Below, one piece after another: positions 52,027 through 60,831 of a stretch of 64,000 nt of DNA. The translations under genes were made by a program, and so were the position numbers. The stretch comes from Alphaproteobacteria bacterium (GTDB lineage: Bacteria > Pseudomonadota > Alphaproteobacteria > Ferrovibrionales > Ferrovibrionaceae). Each line of letters opens with the position of its first letter. Position 1 is the first letter of the stretch. The notes below the pieces were generated by a model. The model ran no database searches and was not told where the DNA came from. It worked only from the letters and a program-made list of their open reading frames with translations. Location: assembly GCA_017307375.1 (NCBI GenBank), contig JAFKFH010000005.1, positions 1 through 64,000 on the forward strand, in the 5' to 3' direction.

Positions 52027-53478
52027 TCAGAGCGAGTTGACGAAAGCGAGCAGGGCCTCGCGGTCGCGGCGCGACAGCTTGACCACGCGGTCGCGCGCCG
52101 GCCCGGCCTCGCCACCATGCCAGAGGATGGCTTCGAGCAGGTTGCGGGCGCGCCCGTCATGCAGGAAATTCGTATGGCCGTTGACCGCCTTGGTCAGGCC
52201 GACGCCCCACAGCGGCGGGGTGCGCCAGTCGCGCCCGCCGGCGGCACCTTCCGGGCGGTGGTCGGCAAGGTCCTCGCCCATGTCGTGCAGCAGCAGGTCG
52301 GTATAGGGCCAGATCAGCTGGTCGGACTGCTCGGGTCGCTCCGGGTCGCTGGCGGTGCGGAAGCTCGGCACATGGCAGGCGGCACAGCCGACGTCGTGGA
52401 ACAGCTTCTTGCCGGCCAGCACCTGCGGGGCGCCGGGATTGCGGCGGGCGGGGACCGCGAGATTGCGCGAATAGAAGGTGACCAGGTCCATCATGCGCCC
52501 GGTGACCTCGACATGCTCGACCGGATCGGCGCCATCGGGGGCGTCGAGACAGGCTTTCTGCCTGGGCGTGCAGTCGCCGGAGGAAAGCGGCGAGATCGCC
52601 GAGGACAGGCCGATGTCGCCGGCGAAGGCATGGGCGACCTGCTGGCGGATCGTCGGTTCGCCGGCCTTCCAGCCGAAACGACCCAGCATCGGCCGGTCGG
52701 TCGTGACGTCCCAGCCGGTATTGGCCCGGCCGCGGATCCCGTCGCCGTTGCGATCGTCGGGATCGGCATTGGCCAGGATCGCCTGCGCCGGAATCATCTC
52801 GAGCAGGCCCAGCCCGATCATCGGCGGGGCGATGCGCGGCGACATCATCACGTCGGGCCGCATCGGTCCGTAATTGAGGTTGCGCACCGAATAGGTCGGG
52901 GCGCGCAAGATGACCACCGTGCCGTCGGCCAGCCTGATCTTGCGGTCCTTGCGGGTGACGACCATCTCGCCCTCGGCGAGAAAGCCGTGGATGGCGAAGT
53001 TCTGCAGCTGGCCGCCATAGGTCGGCTCGGGGATCGTCGCCTGGCGGAAGGTCTTCAGGGCGTCGCGCTGCTCGTCGGTCGTCGGCGGTACCGACAGGCG
53101 CAGGAACAGGGCCACCGCCTCCTCGCCCGGCGCGGGCGGGCGGCCGCGGCCGTCCTTCAGGTGGCAGCCCTGGCAGGAGCGCGAATTGTAGAGGGGGCCG
53201 AGGCCATCCGACGACGTGGTCGAACTGGGGGCGGCCACCCACAGCTTGCGGAAGATGCCGTCGCCGACCTTGAAGTCCAGCTCACGCTCGAACGACATGT
53301 TGGCCGAGGAATGGGAGAAGGCCGAGGTGTTGATGTCGGCATGCGAGGTCGCGGCACCGCCGGGATCGCCCTCGCCCGGTTCCAGGCGGCCGTAGTCCAC
53401 CGCCCAGCCAATTCCCGCAGCCCCGAGCGAGGCGGCCATCGCCACGGCGGCGATCAACGAGGCACGTCCGATCATCAT
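52027..53478 (-). CDS. Di-heme c-type cytochrome, DUF1111 (thiol oxidoreductase-like)
   Basis: 483 residues with a signal peptide (MIGRASLIAAVAMAASLGAAG). Two haem-binding motifs are visible: CQGCH near residue 104 and CAACH near residue 362. This family is related to di-haem cytochrome c peroxidases, and members occur with imelysins in iron-uptake operons. It probably transfers electrons in the periplasm, perhaps to oxidise or reduce iron before uptake. That is inference. Spacing to the first imelysin is 64 bases. Confidence 0.85.
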   Translation of the reverse strand: MMIGRASLIAAVAMAASLGAAGIGWAVDYGRLEPGEGDPGGAATSHADINTSAFSHSSANMSFERELDFKVGDGIFRKLWVAAPSSTTSSDGLGPLYNSRSCQGCHLKDGRGRPPAPGEEAVALFLRLSVPPTTDEQRDALKTFRQATIPEPTYGGQLQNFAIHGFLAEGEMVVTRKDRKIRLADGTVVILRAPTYSVRNLNYGPMRPDVMMSPRIAPPMIGLGLLEMIPAQAILANADPDDRNGDGIRGRANTGWDVTTDRPMLGRFGWKAGEPTIRQQVAHAFAGDIGLSSAISPLSSGDCTPRQKACLDAPDGADPVEHVEVTGRMMDLVTFYSRNLAVPARRNPGAPQVLAGKKLFHDVGCAACHVPSFRTASDPERPEQSDQLIWPYTDLLLHDMGEDLADHRPEGAAGGRDWRTPPLWGVGLTKAVNGHTNFLHDGRARNLLEAILWHGGEAGPARDRVVKLSRRDREALLAFVNSL

Positions 53479-53542
53479 GTCGCAACTCTTGAAAGCAGAT
53501 GGGTGACGGGCCGCCGGTCGCGGCGGCCCGCTGCCTGGTTCG

Positions 53543-54826
53543 TTACTTCTTGCCGACCTTGGCGGGATCGTCGAGGCTGTCCGAACCTTCGACCTTGATC
53601 GGCTTCAGCTTCAGCGCCGCGACGACACGCTCGAGCGTCCGGGTCTGGGCGGTCAGGGTGTCGATCGCCGCCTGCACCACGGCATTGCCCTCGGGGTTGT
53701 TCGGCCCGATCATCTGGTCATAGGCTTCCTTGGTCTCGGCCCGCTGCTTCAGCGCGGTCATCGCCGCGACGGTCGCCTCGAGCTTCGCCTTCATCTCGGT
53801 ATCGAGCGCCGGATCGGCCTTGGCCACGATCGATGACAGGCTCGCGACCTTCAGCGGCGAACCGTCGGCGCGGGCATATTCGCCGAGATAGACGTTGCGG
53901 ATGCCGATGACGTCGTAATAGTGCGAATTGTGGGTGTTGTCGGAGAAGCAGTCGTGCTCCTCCTCCGGATCGTGCAGCATCAGCCCGAGCTTCATGCGCT
54001 CGCCGGCCAGTTCGCCATAGGACAGGCTGCCCATGCCGGTCAGGATCGTGGTGATGCCGTTGTCGGGCTTGCCCTTGACCAGGCCCTGGCGGGCCTTGCC
54101 GTCCTTGGTCCATTGCTTCGCCATCCAGGCGAGGTCGGAAACCAGAAGGTCGGTCGCGGCCTTCAGATACTGGGCGCGGCGGTCGCAATGGCCGTTGGTG
54201 CAGCCGTCCTTGGCATAGTCGGTCCAGGGCCGGTTGCCGGCGCCCGGGCCGGTGCCGTTGAGGTCCTGGCCCCACAGCAGGAATTCGATGGCGTGATAGC
54301 CGGTCGCGACATTGGCCTCGACCCCGCCCGCCTCATGCAGCTTGCGCAACAGCTTGGCGTCGATCTTGCGGGCATCGACGGTCTTGCCGGCGACCTTGAC
54401 CTTGGGGTTGGCGATGATGTTGGCGGTGCGCGACGGGTTCTCGTCGGAGGCGTCGCCGTAGCTGCCGGCGTCGACATAGTCGATCAGCCCCTCGTCGAGC
54501 GGCCAGGCATTCACCTTGCCTTCCCAGTCGTCGACGATCTTGTTGCCGAACCGGTAGACCTCGGTCTGCTGATACGACGGCCGGGCCGCGATCCAGGCGG
54601 CGCGGGCGGCCTTCATCGTCTCGTCCGACGGCTTGGCGATCAGGGCGTCGACGGCCTGCTGCAGCGTCCTGGCCGTGGTCAGCGCATCGCCATAGGCTGC
54701 GGCGGCGATGTCGGCATAGCCCGCGACCACCGCCTGTTTCTCGGCGGCGGTCTGGGCGAAGGCCGCCGTCAGCGGCAGCGACACCAATGCCGTCACCGCC
54801 AGCAGGCGCGAAATCCGGCTGATCAT
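53543..54826 (-). CDS. Imelysin-family iron-associated protein, first of operon
   Basis: 427 residues with a Sec signal peptide (LLAVTALVSLPLTAAFAQ). The imelysin motif G-x-H-x-x-E is intact in TGYHAIEFLLWG (about residue 176), together with a glycine- and asparagine-rich loop (LNGTGPGAGNRPW). Family members such as IrpA/IcmP are periplasmic or surface proteins needed for growth with little iron. It heads the four-gene operon behind a promoter with a palindrome that may bind an iron regulator. Confidence 0.87.
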   Translation of the reverse strand: MISRISRLLAVTALVSLPLTAAFAQTAAEKQAVVAGYADIAAAAYGDALTTARTLQQAVDALIAKPSDETMKAARAAWIAARPSYQQTEVYRFGNKIVDDWEGKVNAWPLDEGLIDYVDAGSYGDASDENPSRTANIIANPKVKVAGKTVDARKIDAKLLRKLHEAGGVEANVATGYHAIEFLLWGQDLNGTGPGAGNRPWTDYAKDGCTNGHCDRRAQYLKAATDLLVSDLAWMAKQWTKDGKARQGLVKGKPDNGITTILTGMGSLSYGELAGERMKLGLMLHDPEEEHDCFSDNTHNSHYYDVIGIRNVYLGEYARADGSPLKVASLSSIVAKADPALDTEMKAKLEATVAAMTALKQRAETKEAYDQMIGPNNPEGNAVVQAAIDTLTAQTRTLERVVAALKLKPIKVEGSDSLDDPAKVGKK

Positions 54827-54864
54827 CTCGATTACCCCTCATGACCGTTCGAACTGACGGCCGG

Positions 54865-54893
54865 ACGCTATTGCAATTGCAAACAACTATCAA
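54865..54893 (-). promoter_or_regulatory. Imelysin operon promoter with 12-bp palindrome
   Basis: On the minus strand TTGATA (54893-54888) and TAGCGT (54870-54865) are separated by 17 bases. The perfect palindrome ttgcaattgcaa (54871-54882) fills most of the spacer, a typical repressor position. It resembles TGCAA-type sites of Fur/Mur family regulators in alphaproteobacteria. The operon content suggests control by iron. Confidence 0.55.
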
Positions 54894-54933
54894 CAGCGAC
54901 TGAGGAGTGAAACGAGGTGTTTTGTCGCAACCG

Positions 54934-55110
54934 TCAGCGGCGGCGGTAGAATCCGGCGCCGATCAGAACCAGGCCGATGCCGAGCATCGTGGCGGCAAAC
55001 ATCGGCGGCACCACATGGGTGCCGCCTTGCGGCAGGCCCAGGCCCAACCCCAAGGTCAGGCCCAGGACCAGCACGATCCCGAGGATTGCGGTCGTCAGCG
55101 TGCGGTTCAT
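54934..55110 (-). CDS. 58-residue membrane protein, short paralogue of the next gene
   Basis: A reading frame of 58 codons plus stop on the minus strand, below common gene-call cutoffs. It has two membrane helices (about residues 7-27 and 38-54) joined by the short loop PQGGTHVVPP. The C-terminus LVLIGAGFYRRR is nearly the same as in the 77-residue protein encoded upstream, and HVVPP is shared. The loop lacks the 20-residue region found in the longer protein. It has no clear strong RBS. Function unknown. Confidence 0.65.
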   Translation of the reverse strand: MNRTLTTAILGIVLVLGLTLGLGLGLPQGGTHVVPPMFAATMLGIGLVLIGAGFYRRR

Positions 55111-55117
55111 GTCATAC

Positions 55118-55142
55118 CCCGCGAAGATTCAGATACCGCGGG
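55118..55142 (-). terminator. Hairpin between the two small membrane-protein genes
   Basis: cccgcg (55118-55123) pairs with cgcggg (55137-55142) across a 13-base loop in the 68-base spacer. No T-run follows on either side, so it may separate the transcripts or stabilise an end. Confidence 0.35.
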
Positions 55143-55178
55143 CCGAATGCGACGGGATCGGGAAAGTTCCGCCCGGAT

Positions 55179-55412
55179 TCAGCGGCGGCGGTAGAAACCC
55201 GCCCCGAGCAGCACGATCCCGACCGCCAGGGTGCCGCCGGCGACCAGCGGCGGGACGACATGCGAGGTGCTTTCTGTCGCCTGGATCTTGAGATCGCCGA
55301 TCTTGGCGACATCCTTGGTCTGCTGGGTGGTGAAGACCGGGATGGCCAGGCCGATGAGGCCGAGAAGGGCCAGGGCGGCGCCGAAAATCGTGACTGCGTT
55401 CATGCGGTTCAT
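55179..55412 (-). CDS. 77-residue two-helix membrane protein (DUF3185-like)
   Basis: Two membrane helices (about residues 7-27 and 54-72) flank a loop with a short beta hairpin (VAKIGDLKIQATES) and then HVVPP. The pattern of helix, K-I-G-x-L-x-I-x-A, proline turn and second helix is that of a widespread small membrane protein family that I associate with DUF3185. The protein ends GAGFYRRR, a positively charged tail expected on the cytoplasmic side. The start is preceded by gagaggct. Its role is unknown. It lies next to the imelysin operon and 124 bases from imuA. Confidence 0.75.
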   Translation of the reverse strand: MNRMNAVTIFGAALALLGLIGLAIPVFTTQQTKDVAKIGDLKIQATESTSHVVPPLVAGGTLAVGIVLLGAGFYRRR

Positions 55413-55482
55413 GGAGAGGCTCCGTCAGGTGGCGTGATGGAGCACAAATGCAGTTCGCCGCCAGGTAGTTCCGTAGACGGGC

Positions 55483-55522
55483 TTGATCTCGCCCCCGCCC
55501 TCGACTAGAACATATCATGAAC
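55483..55522 (+). promoter_or_regulatory. SOS promoter with LexA box for imuA-imuB-dnaE2
   Basis: TTGATC (55483-55488) and TAGAAC (55506-55511), 17 bases apart, form the promoter. The box gaac-atatcat-gaac (55508-55522) is a perfect GAAC-N7-GAAC, the alphaproteobacterial LexA site, and it overlaps the -10 element. LexA bound here would block transcription until DNA damage. Confidence 0.9.
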
Positions 55523-55536
55523 TAAAGGGTTCGGAC

Positions 55537-56235
55537 ATGACGACGGCTGCCTTGGCAACCCTGCGCGCCGAACTGGCGGCCCTCCAGGGCCGGCGGTCCG
55601 TCGCCTCCGCCCCCGCGATCGGGCTGGGCACCGCGGCGGTCGACAGCCTGCTGCCCGGCGGAGGGCTGCGGCTCGACGCGCTGCACGAGATCGTCGGCGA
55701 TGCGGCCGCCACCGGCTTTCTCGCCGGCATCCTTGGCCGGATGCGGCATCGCCGGGGCCTGATCGTCTGGTGCGGCGAGCGCCATGGCTGGCAGGAAGGC
55801 GGGCTGCCCTACCCGCCGGCGCTGCTGGCTTTCGGCGTCCCGGCCGAGCGGCTGCTGCTGGTCGAAGTCGACCGCATGGCCGACCTGATGCGCGCGGTCG
55901 AGGACAGCCTGCGCAGCCGGGCGGCGATGGCCGTGGTGGCGGAAAACATGGGCCTCGACCTGACCGCCAGCCGCCGGCTGCAACTGGCGGCCGAGGCGGC
56001 GGAAACCCCGGTATTCGCCCTGCGCCGCAGCCAGGGGGCACGCATTCCGCCGACGGTGGCAGCGACCCGCTGGACCGTTGCCCCGGATGCCGGCAGCCGC
56101 TGGCAGGTGAGGCTTGAACGCTGCCGCGGCACCGATGGCGCGGGGCGGCAATGGTGCCTGGAGTGGAACGATGCGACGCTATGTTTCGATCTGGCTGCCG
56201 CGCTGGCCGACCGATCGGGTGCCGCGGCCGAATGA
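55537..56235 (+). CDS. imuA: SOS mutagenesis protein ImuA
   Basis: 232 residues from ATG 55537; the frame is open from 55483 but that part contains the promoter. The protein has the RecA/SulA-related fold of ImuA: IGLGTAAVDSLLPGGGLRLDALHEIVG then LIVWCGERHGWQEGGLPYPPAL (read in parts). It lacks a full Walker A. It helps ImuB and DnaE2 in error-prone bypass of DNA damage. imuB overlaps it by 65 bases. Confidence 0.88.
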   Translation: MTTAALATLRAELAALQGRRSVASAPAIGLGTAAVDSLLPGGGLRLDALHEIVGDAAATGFLAGILGRMRHRRGLIVWCGERHGWQEGGLPYPPALLAFGVPAERLLLVEVDRMADLMRAVEDSLRSRAAMAVVAENMGLDLTASRRLQLAAEAAETPVFALRRSQGARIPPTVAATRWTVAPDAGSRWQVRLERCRGTDGAGRQWCLEWNDATLCFDLAAALADRSGAAAE

Positions 56236-57634
56236 CGTGGCGGCGCCGCGGGCGCTGGTGCTGTCGGCCCATAACGGCGTGCGGCTCTATGCGGTCGACG
56301 CCGCGGCCTCGTCTCTCGGCCTCGCCCCCTACATGACCCTGTCGGAAGCCCGCGCCCTGGTGCCGGAACTGGCCACCGCCCCGGCCGATCCGCCGGGCGA
56401 TCTCGCCGCCCTCCTCCGACTGGCCGACTGGGCCGGGCGCTATACGCCGCTGGTGGCGCTGGACGGCATCGACGGTCTCGTTCTCGACATTACCGGCTGC
56501 GCCCATCTGTTCGGCGGCGAGGCCGCCATGCTGGCCGATCTGCGCCGCCTTCTCGACCGCTTCGGGCTGACGGCGCGCGTCGCTGTGGCGGCGACGCCGG
56601 CTGCGGCCTGGGCCTGGGCCCGCTTCGGCCGGGGCGATACGCCGGCCGATCGCCGCGCGCTGCACGCCCTGCCCCCGGCCGCCCTGCGCCTGCCGGAGGA
56701 AATGGCGCTGCGCCTCGACCGGCTCGGCCTGCGCCGGATCGGCGACCTGGCGCAACTGCCGCGCGCCCCGCTGACGGCCCGGTTCGGCACGCTGCCCGGC
56801 GAACGGCTCGACCGGCTGCACGGCGACGCCCCGGAGCCGATCACGCCCTGCCGCCCCGCCCCGCCCTGGCGCGTGCGCCTGGCGTTCGCCGAGCCGATCG
56901 CCCGGCACGAGGATATCGCCGCCGGCCTCGATCATCTGCTGGCCGCGCTGTGCGGCGAACTGGCCGCCGGCGACCAGGGCGCCCGCGAGATGACCTTCCG
57001 CGTCTACCGCGTCGACGGCAGCACGCAAGCCCTGCGCATCGGCACCGCCCGGCCGTTGCGCACACCCGGGCTGCTGACCCGGCTGTTTGCCGAGCGGCTG
57101 GGCGAGATCGATCCGGGCTTCGGCCTGGAAACCCTGGTGCTGGAAGCCGGCGTCACCGCCCCGCAGGGACCCGAGCAGGACGACCTCGACGCCCAGTCCG
57201 CGGCCGAGCAGGCGACACGTGAAGCCCAGTTGATCGACCGCCTGGTCAACTGGCTCGGCCCCGACCGGGTGCGTCGCCCCTGGGGGGTAGAAAGCCATCT
57301 GCCCGAACGCGCCGTGGCCTGGCGTTCGGCCAGCGAACCTGGCCCCCCCGACCGCAGCCATCCGGCAGCCATGCGCCCGCTGCGCCTGATGCCGCGCCCC
57401 GAGCCGGCCGCTGTCGAGCAGGCGGAAGGCCGGAAACTCGCCACCCTCCACTGGCGCCGGGTCGCCAGACCGCTGGTCCGTGCCGACGGGCCGGAACGGA
57501 TCGCGCCGGAATGGTGGCGGGCACCCGATAGCGCGACGCGCGACTACTACCGGGTCGAGGATGCCGCCGGCCGCCGTTACTGGATCTATCGCGAGCCGGC
57601 GGGGAATTGGTTCCTGCATGGGCTGGCGCCATGA
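56171..57634 (+). CDS. imuB: SOS mutagenesis protein ImuB, catalytically inactive Y-family polymerase
   Basis: 487 residues from ATG 56171, inside the end of imuA. Y-family domains are recognisable (palm with DGLVLDITGCAHLFGG, helix-hairpin-helix region LGLRRIGDLAQLPR), but the acidic triad for nucleotide transfer is absent, and the N-terminus reads SIWLPRWPTDR where active enzymes have an Asp-rich palm strand. It is thought to link the beta clamp, ImuA and DnaE2. The end (DYYRVEDAAGRRYWIYREP...FLHGL) is typical of the family. dnaE2 overlaps by ATGA. Confidence 0.9.
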   Translation: MRRYVSIWLPRWPTDRVPRPNDVAAPRALVLSAHNGVRLYAVDAAASSLGLAPYMTLSEARALVPELATAPADPPGDLAALLRLADWAGRYTPLVALDGIDGLVLDITGCAHLFGGEAAMLADLRRLLDRFGLTARVAVAATPAAAWAWARFGRGDTPADRRALHALPPAALRLPEEMALRLDRLGLRRIGDLAQLPRAPLTARFGTLPGERLDRLHGDAPEPITPCRPAPPWRVRLAFAEPIARHEDIAAGLDHLLAALCGELAAGDQGAREMTFRVYRVDGSTQALRIGTARPLRTPGLLTRLFAERLGEIDPGFGLETLVLEAGVTAPQGPEQDDLDAQSAAEQATREAQLIDRLVNWLGPDRVRRPWGVESHLPERAVAWRSASEPGPPDRSHPAAMRPLRLMPRPEPAAVEQAEGRKLATLHWRRVARPLVRADGPERIAPEWWRAPDSATRDYYRVEDAAGRRYWIYREPAGNWFLHGLAP

Positions 57635-60600
57635 CTGCCTATGCCGAACTGCAGGTCACGACCAATTTCAGTTTCCTGCGGGCCGGGTCCTCGCCGCAGG
57701 AACTGGCGGTCGCGGCGGCGGCGCAGGGACTGAAAGCGATGGCGATCACCGACCGCAACACGCTGGCCGGTGTCGTGCGTGCCTGGCAGGCCGGCAGTGA
57801 GCACGGCCTGAAAGTAATCGTCGGCGCCCGACTCGATTTCCTCGATGCGCCGAGCGTGCTGTGCCTGCCGACCGATCGTGCCGCCTATGGCAGGCTGTCG
57901 CGGCTGATCAGCCTGGGCCGGCGGCGTGCGCCGAAGGGCGAATGCCATCTGCAACTCGCCGACCTGTTCGATCATGCCGGCGGGCAGCAGATCATCGCGC
58001 TGCCGGTCGACGACCCGGATGCGGCGTTCGCCGCCCATCTCGCCCGGCTGCACCAGACCTTCGGCGACGATCTGTCGCTTGCCGTCCATCACCATCTGCG
58101 GGGCGACGACGAGGCACGGATCGAGCGGCTCGCAGCCTGTGGCCTGCCGGTCGTCGCCTGCAACGACGTGCTCTATCACGGCCGCGACCGCCGGCGGCTG
58201 CAGGACGTGCTGACCTGCGTGCGCGAGCATTGCACCATCGACACGGCAGGCTTCCGCCTGGAAGCCAACGCCGAGCGCCATGTGAAGGGCGGGCCGGAGA
58301 TGGCCGCGCTGTTCGCCCGCTGGCCCGCGGCGCTCGACCGTTCGATCGAGATCGCGCAGCGCTGCCACTTCTCGCTGAAGGATCTGAGATACGACTATCC
58401 GCTGATCCACCTGCCGGCCGGCATGACCGCGCACGAGGAACTGGAGGAACGTGTCGCCGCCGGTGCGATCGACCGCTATCCGAAGGGCGTGCCGGAAAAG
58501 GTCGACGCGATCCTGCGCAAGGAACTCGACTTCATCAAGCTCAAGGCGCTTGCCCCCTATTTCCTCACCGTGCACGACATCGTCGAATTCGCGATCGAGC
58601 GCGGCATCCTGTGCCAGGGCCGCGGCTCGGCGGCGAATTCGGCGGTCTGCTACTGCCTCGGCATCACCGCCGTCGATCCGATGGAGCACGAACTGCTGTT
58701 CGCCCGCTTCCTGTCGGAGGAACGCGACGAACCGCCCGACATCGACGTCGATTTCGAGCATGAGCGGCGCGAGGAGGTCATCCAGTACATCTACGACACC
58801 TACGGTCGCGAACATGCCGGGCTGGCCGCCACCGTCATCAGCTACCGCCCGCGCTCGGCCATCCGCGACGTCGGCAAGGCGCTGGGCCTGTCCGACGACA
58901 TCGTCACCGCCCTGGCCAAGGGCGTCTGGGGCTGGGGCAGCGACGGCATCAGCGAACTGCGCGTGAAGGAAGCCGGGCTCGATCCGGACGCGCCGCGCAT
59001 CCACCTGGCGCTGGAACTGGCCGGGGAACTGCTGGGCTTTCCCCGCCACCTCTCGCAGCATGTCGGCGGCTTCATCCTGTCGCGCGGGCGCCTGGACGAA
59101 CTGGTGCCGATCGAGAACGCGGCGATGGACGGCCGCACCGTCATCGAATGGGACAAGGACGACCTCGACGCCGTCGGCCTGTTCAAGATCGACGTGCTGG
59201 CCCTGGGCATGCTGAGCTGCCTGCGCAAGGGCTTCGAACTGATCGCAACCCATCACGGCCCGAAGCTCGATCTGGCCAAGGTGCCGCAGGACGACCCCGC
59301 CACCTACGCGATGATCCAGCGGGCCGACACCATCGGCGTGTTCCAGATCGAAAGCCGGGCACAGATGACCATGCTGCCACGGCTGAAGCCGGCCAATCTC
59401 TACGATCTCGTGATCGAGGTGGCGATCGTGCGGCCCGGCCCGATCCAGGGCGACATGGTCCATCCCTATCTGCGCCGGCGCAACGGGCTGGAAGAGGTCA
59501 CCTATCCGTCCGAAGCCCTGAGAAAGGTGCTGGAAAAGACCAAGGGCGTCCCGCTCTTCCAGGAACAGGCGATGAGCATCGCGATGGTCGGCGCCGGCTT
59601 CACCGACGCCCAGGCCGACGGCCTGCGCCGGGCGATGGCGACGTTCAAGCGCAACGGCGACATCGGCAAATACGAAACCATGTTCATCGAGGGCATGGTG
59701 GGCAACGGCTATGACCGCGACTTCGCCCATCGCTGCTTCTCCCAGATCAAGGGGTTCAGCGACTACGGCTTCCCGGAAAGCCATGCGGCGAGCTTCGCCA
59801 AGCTCGCCTATATCTCCGCCTGGATGAAATGCCACTACCCCGACGTCTTCGCCTGCGCGCTGCTGAACAGCCAGCCGATGGGGTTCTATGCGCCGGCCCA
59901 GATCATCCGCGATGCCCGCGACCATGGCGTCGAGGTGCACCCGGTCGACGTCAACCACAGCGACTGGGACTGCACGATCGAGGAAGAAGGCGAGAAAACC
60001 GCCCTGCGCCTCGGTCTCCGTCAGGTCAAGGGGCTGAGCGAAGAGGATGGGCGCGCCCTGGTCGATGCCCGGGGTCGCGGCTATGCCAGCCTGCGCGATG
60101 CCTGGCGGCGCAGCCGCCTCGATCCCAGGCCGCTGGAGCGCCTGGCCGATGCTGATGCCTGGCGCTCGGTCGGGCTGGACCGGCGCGCGGCACTCTGGGA
60201 GGTGCGCGCCCTGAAGGAACGGCCGTTGCCCCTGTTCGACCACGTCGAACTGACCGCCCGCCCCGGCGACAACGCGCCGCCCCCGGAACTGGCGGCCGAG
60301 CCGGCCGTCACGCTGCCGGAGATGACGATCGGCGAGCATGTCATCGAGGATTATTCGAGCCTGTCGCTGTCGCTGAAGGCCCATCCGCTGTCGCTGCTGC
60401 GGGAAAGCGACGATCTGCGGGGCTGCGTGCCGGCATCGAGCCTGGTCGAGGCCAGGCACAACGCCCGGGTCACCGTCGCGGGGCTGGTGCTGGTGCGCCA
60501 GCGGCCGGGCACCGCCTCGGGCGTCGTGTTCGTCACGCTGGAGGACGAAACCGGCGTCGCCAACCTGGTGGTATGGCCGAGCGTGCTGGAAACCTATCGG

Positions 60601-60831
60601 CGCGAAGTGATGCGTTCCAAACTGCTGATCGCCCGTGGCCGGGTGCAGCGCGAGGGCATCGTCGTCCATGTCGTCATCGACCGGCTGACCGACCGCACCG
60701 ACCTCCTCCAGGCCCTGTCGCCCCGCTTCTTCCACGGCATCGACCACGCCGTCGCCCATGCCGACGAAATCCGCCGTCCCGGCCACGACCGCCGCGTCAG
60801 GGTGATGCCGGCCAGCCGGGATTTTCACTGA
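57631..60831 (+). CDS. dnaE2: Error-prone DNA polymerase DnaE2
   Basis: 1066 residues from ATG 57631, overlapping the imuB stop. The N-terminal PHP domain begins YAELQVTTNFSFLRAGSSP. The polymerase active site includes PDIDVDFEHERREE (about residue 369), followed by GRGSAANSAVCYC upstream and HVGGFILS. A C-terminal OB domain (VTVAGLVLVRQRPGTASGVVF) completes it. It performs damage-tolerant, mutagenic synthesis with ImuA and ImuB. It is the last gene of the SOS cassette. Confidence 0.95.
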   Translation: MTAYAELQVTTNFSFLRAGSSPQELAVAAAAQGLKAMAITDRNTLAGVVRAWQAGSEHGLKVIVGARLDFLDAPSVLCLPTDRAAYGRLSRLISLGRRRAPKGECHLQLADLFDHAGGQQIIALPVDDPDAAFAAHLARLHQTFGDDLSLAVHHHLRGDDEARIERLAACGLPVVACNDVLYHGRDRRRLQDVLTCVREHCTIDTAGFRLEANAERHVKGGPEMAALFARWPAALDRSIEIAQRCHFSLKDLRYDYPLIHLPAGMTAHEELEERVAAGAIDRYPKGVPEKVDAILRKELDFIKLKALAPYFLTVHDIVEFAIERGILCQGRGSAANSAVCYCLGITAVDPMEHELLFARFLSEERDEPPDIDVDFEHERREEVIQYIYDTYGREHAGLAATVISYRPRSAIRDVGKALGLSDDIVTALAKGVWGWGSDGISELRVKEAGLDPDAPRIHLALELAGELLGFPRHLSQHVGGFILSRGRLDELVPIENAAMDGRTVIEWDKDDLDAVGLFKIDVLALGMLSCLRKGFELIATHHGPKLDLAKVPQDDPATYAMIQRADTIGVFQIESRAQMTMLPRLKPANLYDLVIEVAIVRPGPIQGDMVHPYLRRRNGLEEVTYPSEALRKVLEKTKGVPLFQEQAMSIAMVGAGFTDAQADGLRRAMATFKRNGDIGKYETMFIEGMVGNGYDRDFAHRCFSQIKGFSDYGFPESHAASFAKLAYISAWMKCHYPDVFACALLNSQPMGFYAPAQIIRDARDHGVEVHPVDVNHSDWDCTIEEEGEKTALRLGLRQVKGLSEEDGRALVDARGRGYASLRDAWRRSRLDPRPLERLADADAWRSVGLDRRAALWEVRALKERPLPLFDHVELTARPGDNAPPPELAAEPAVTLPEMTIGEHVIEDYSSLSLSLKAHPLSLLRESDDLRGCVPASSLVEARHNARVTVAGLVLVRQRPGTASGVVFVTLEDETGVANLVVWPSVLETYRREVMRSKLLIARGRVQREGIVVHVVIDRLTDRTDLLQALSPRFFHGIDHAVAHADEIRRPGHDRRVRVMPASRDFH

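Noticed and set aside
57586-60828. 1080-codon open frame on the minus strand opposite dnaE2
   Set aside because: Antisense to a complete DnaE2 with catalytic aspartates; the frame shows the usual composition of shadow ORFs.
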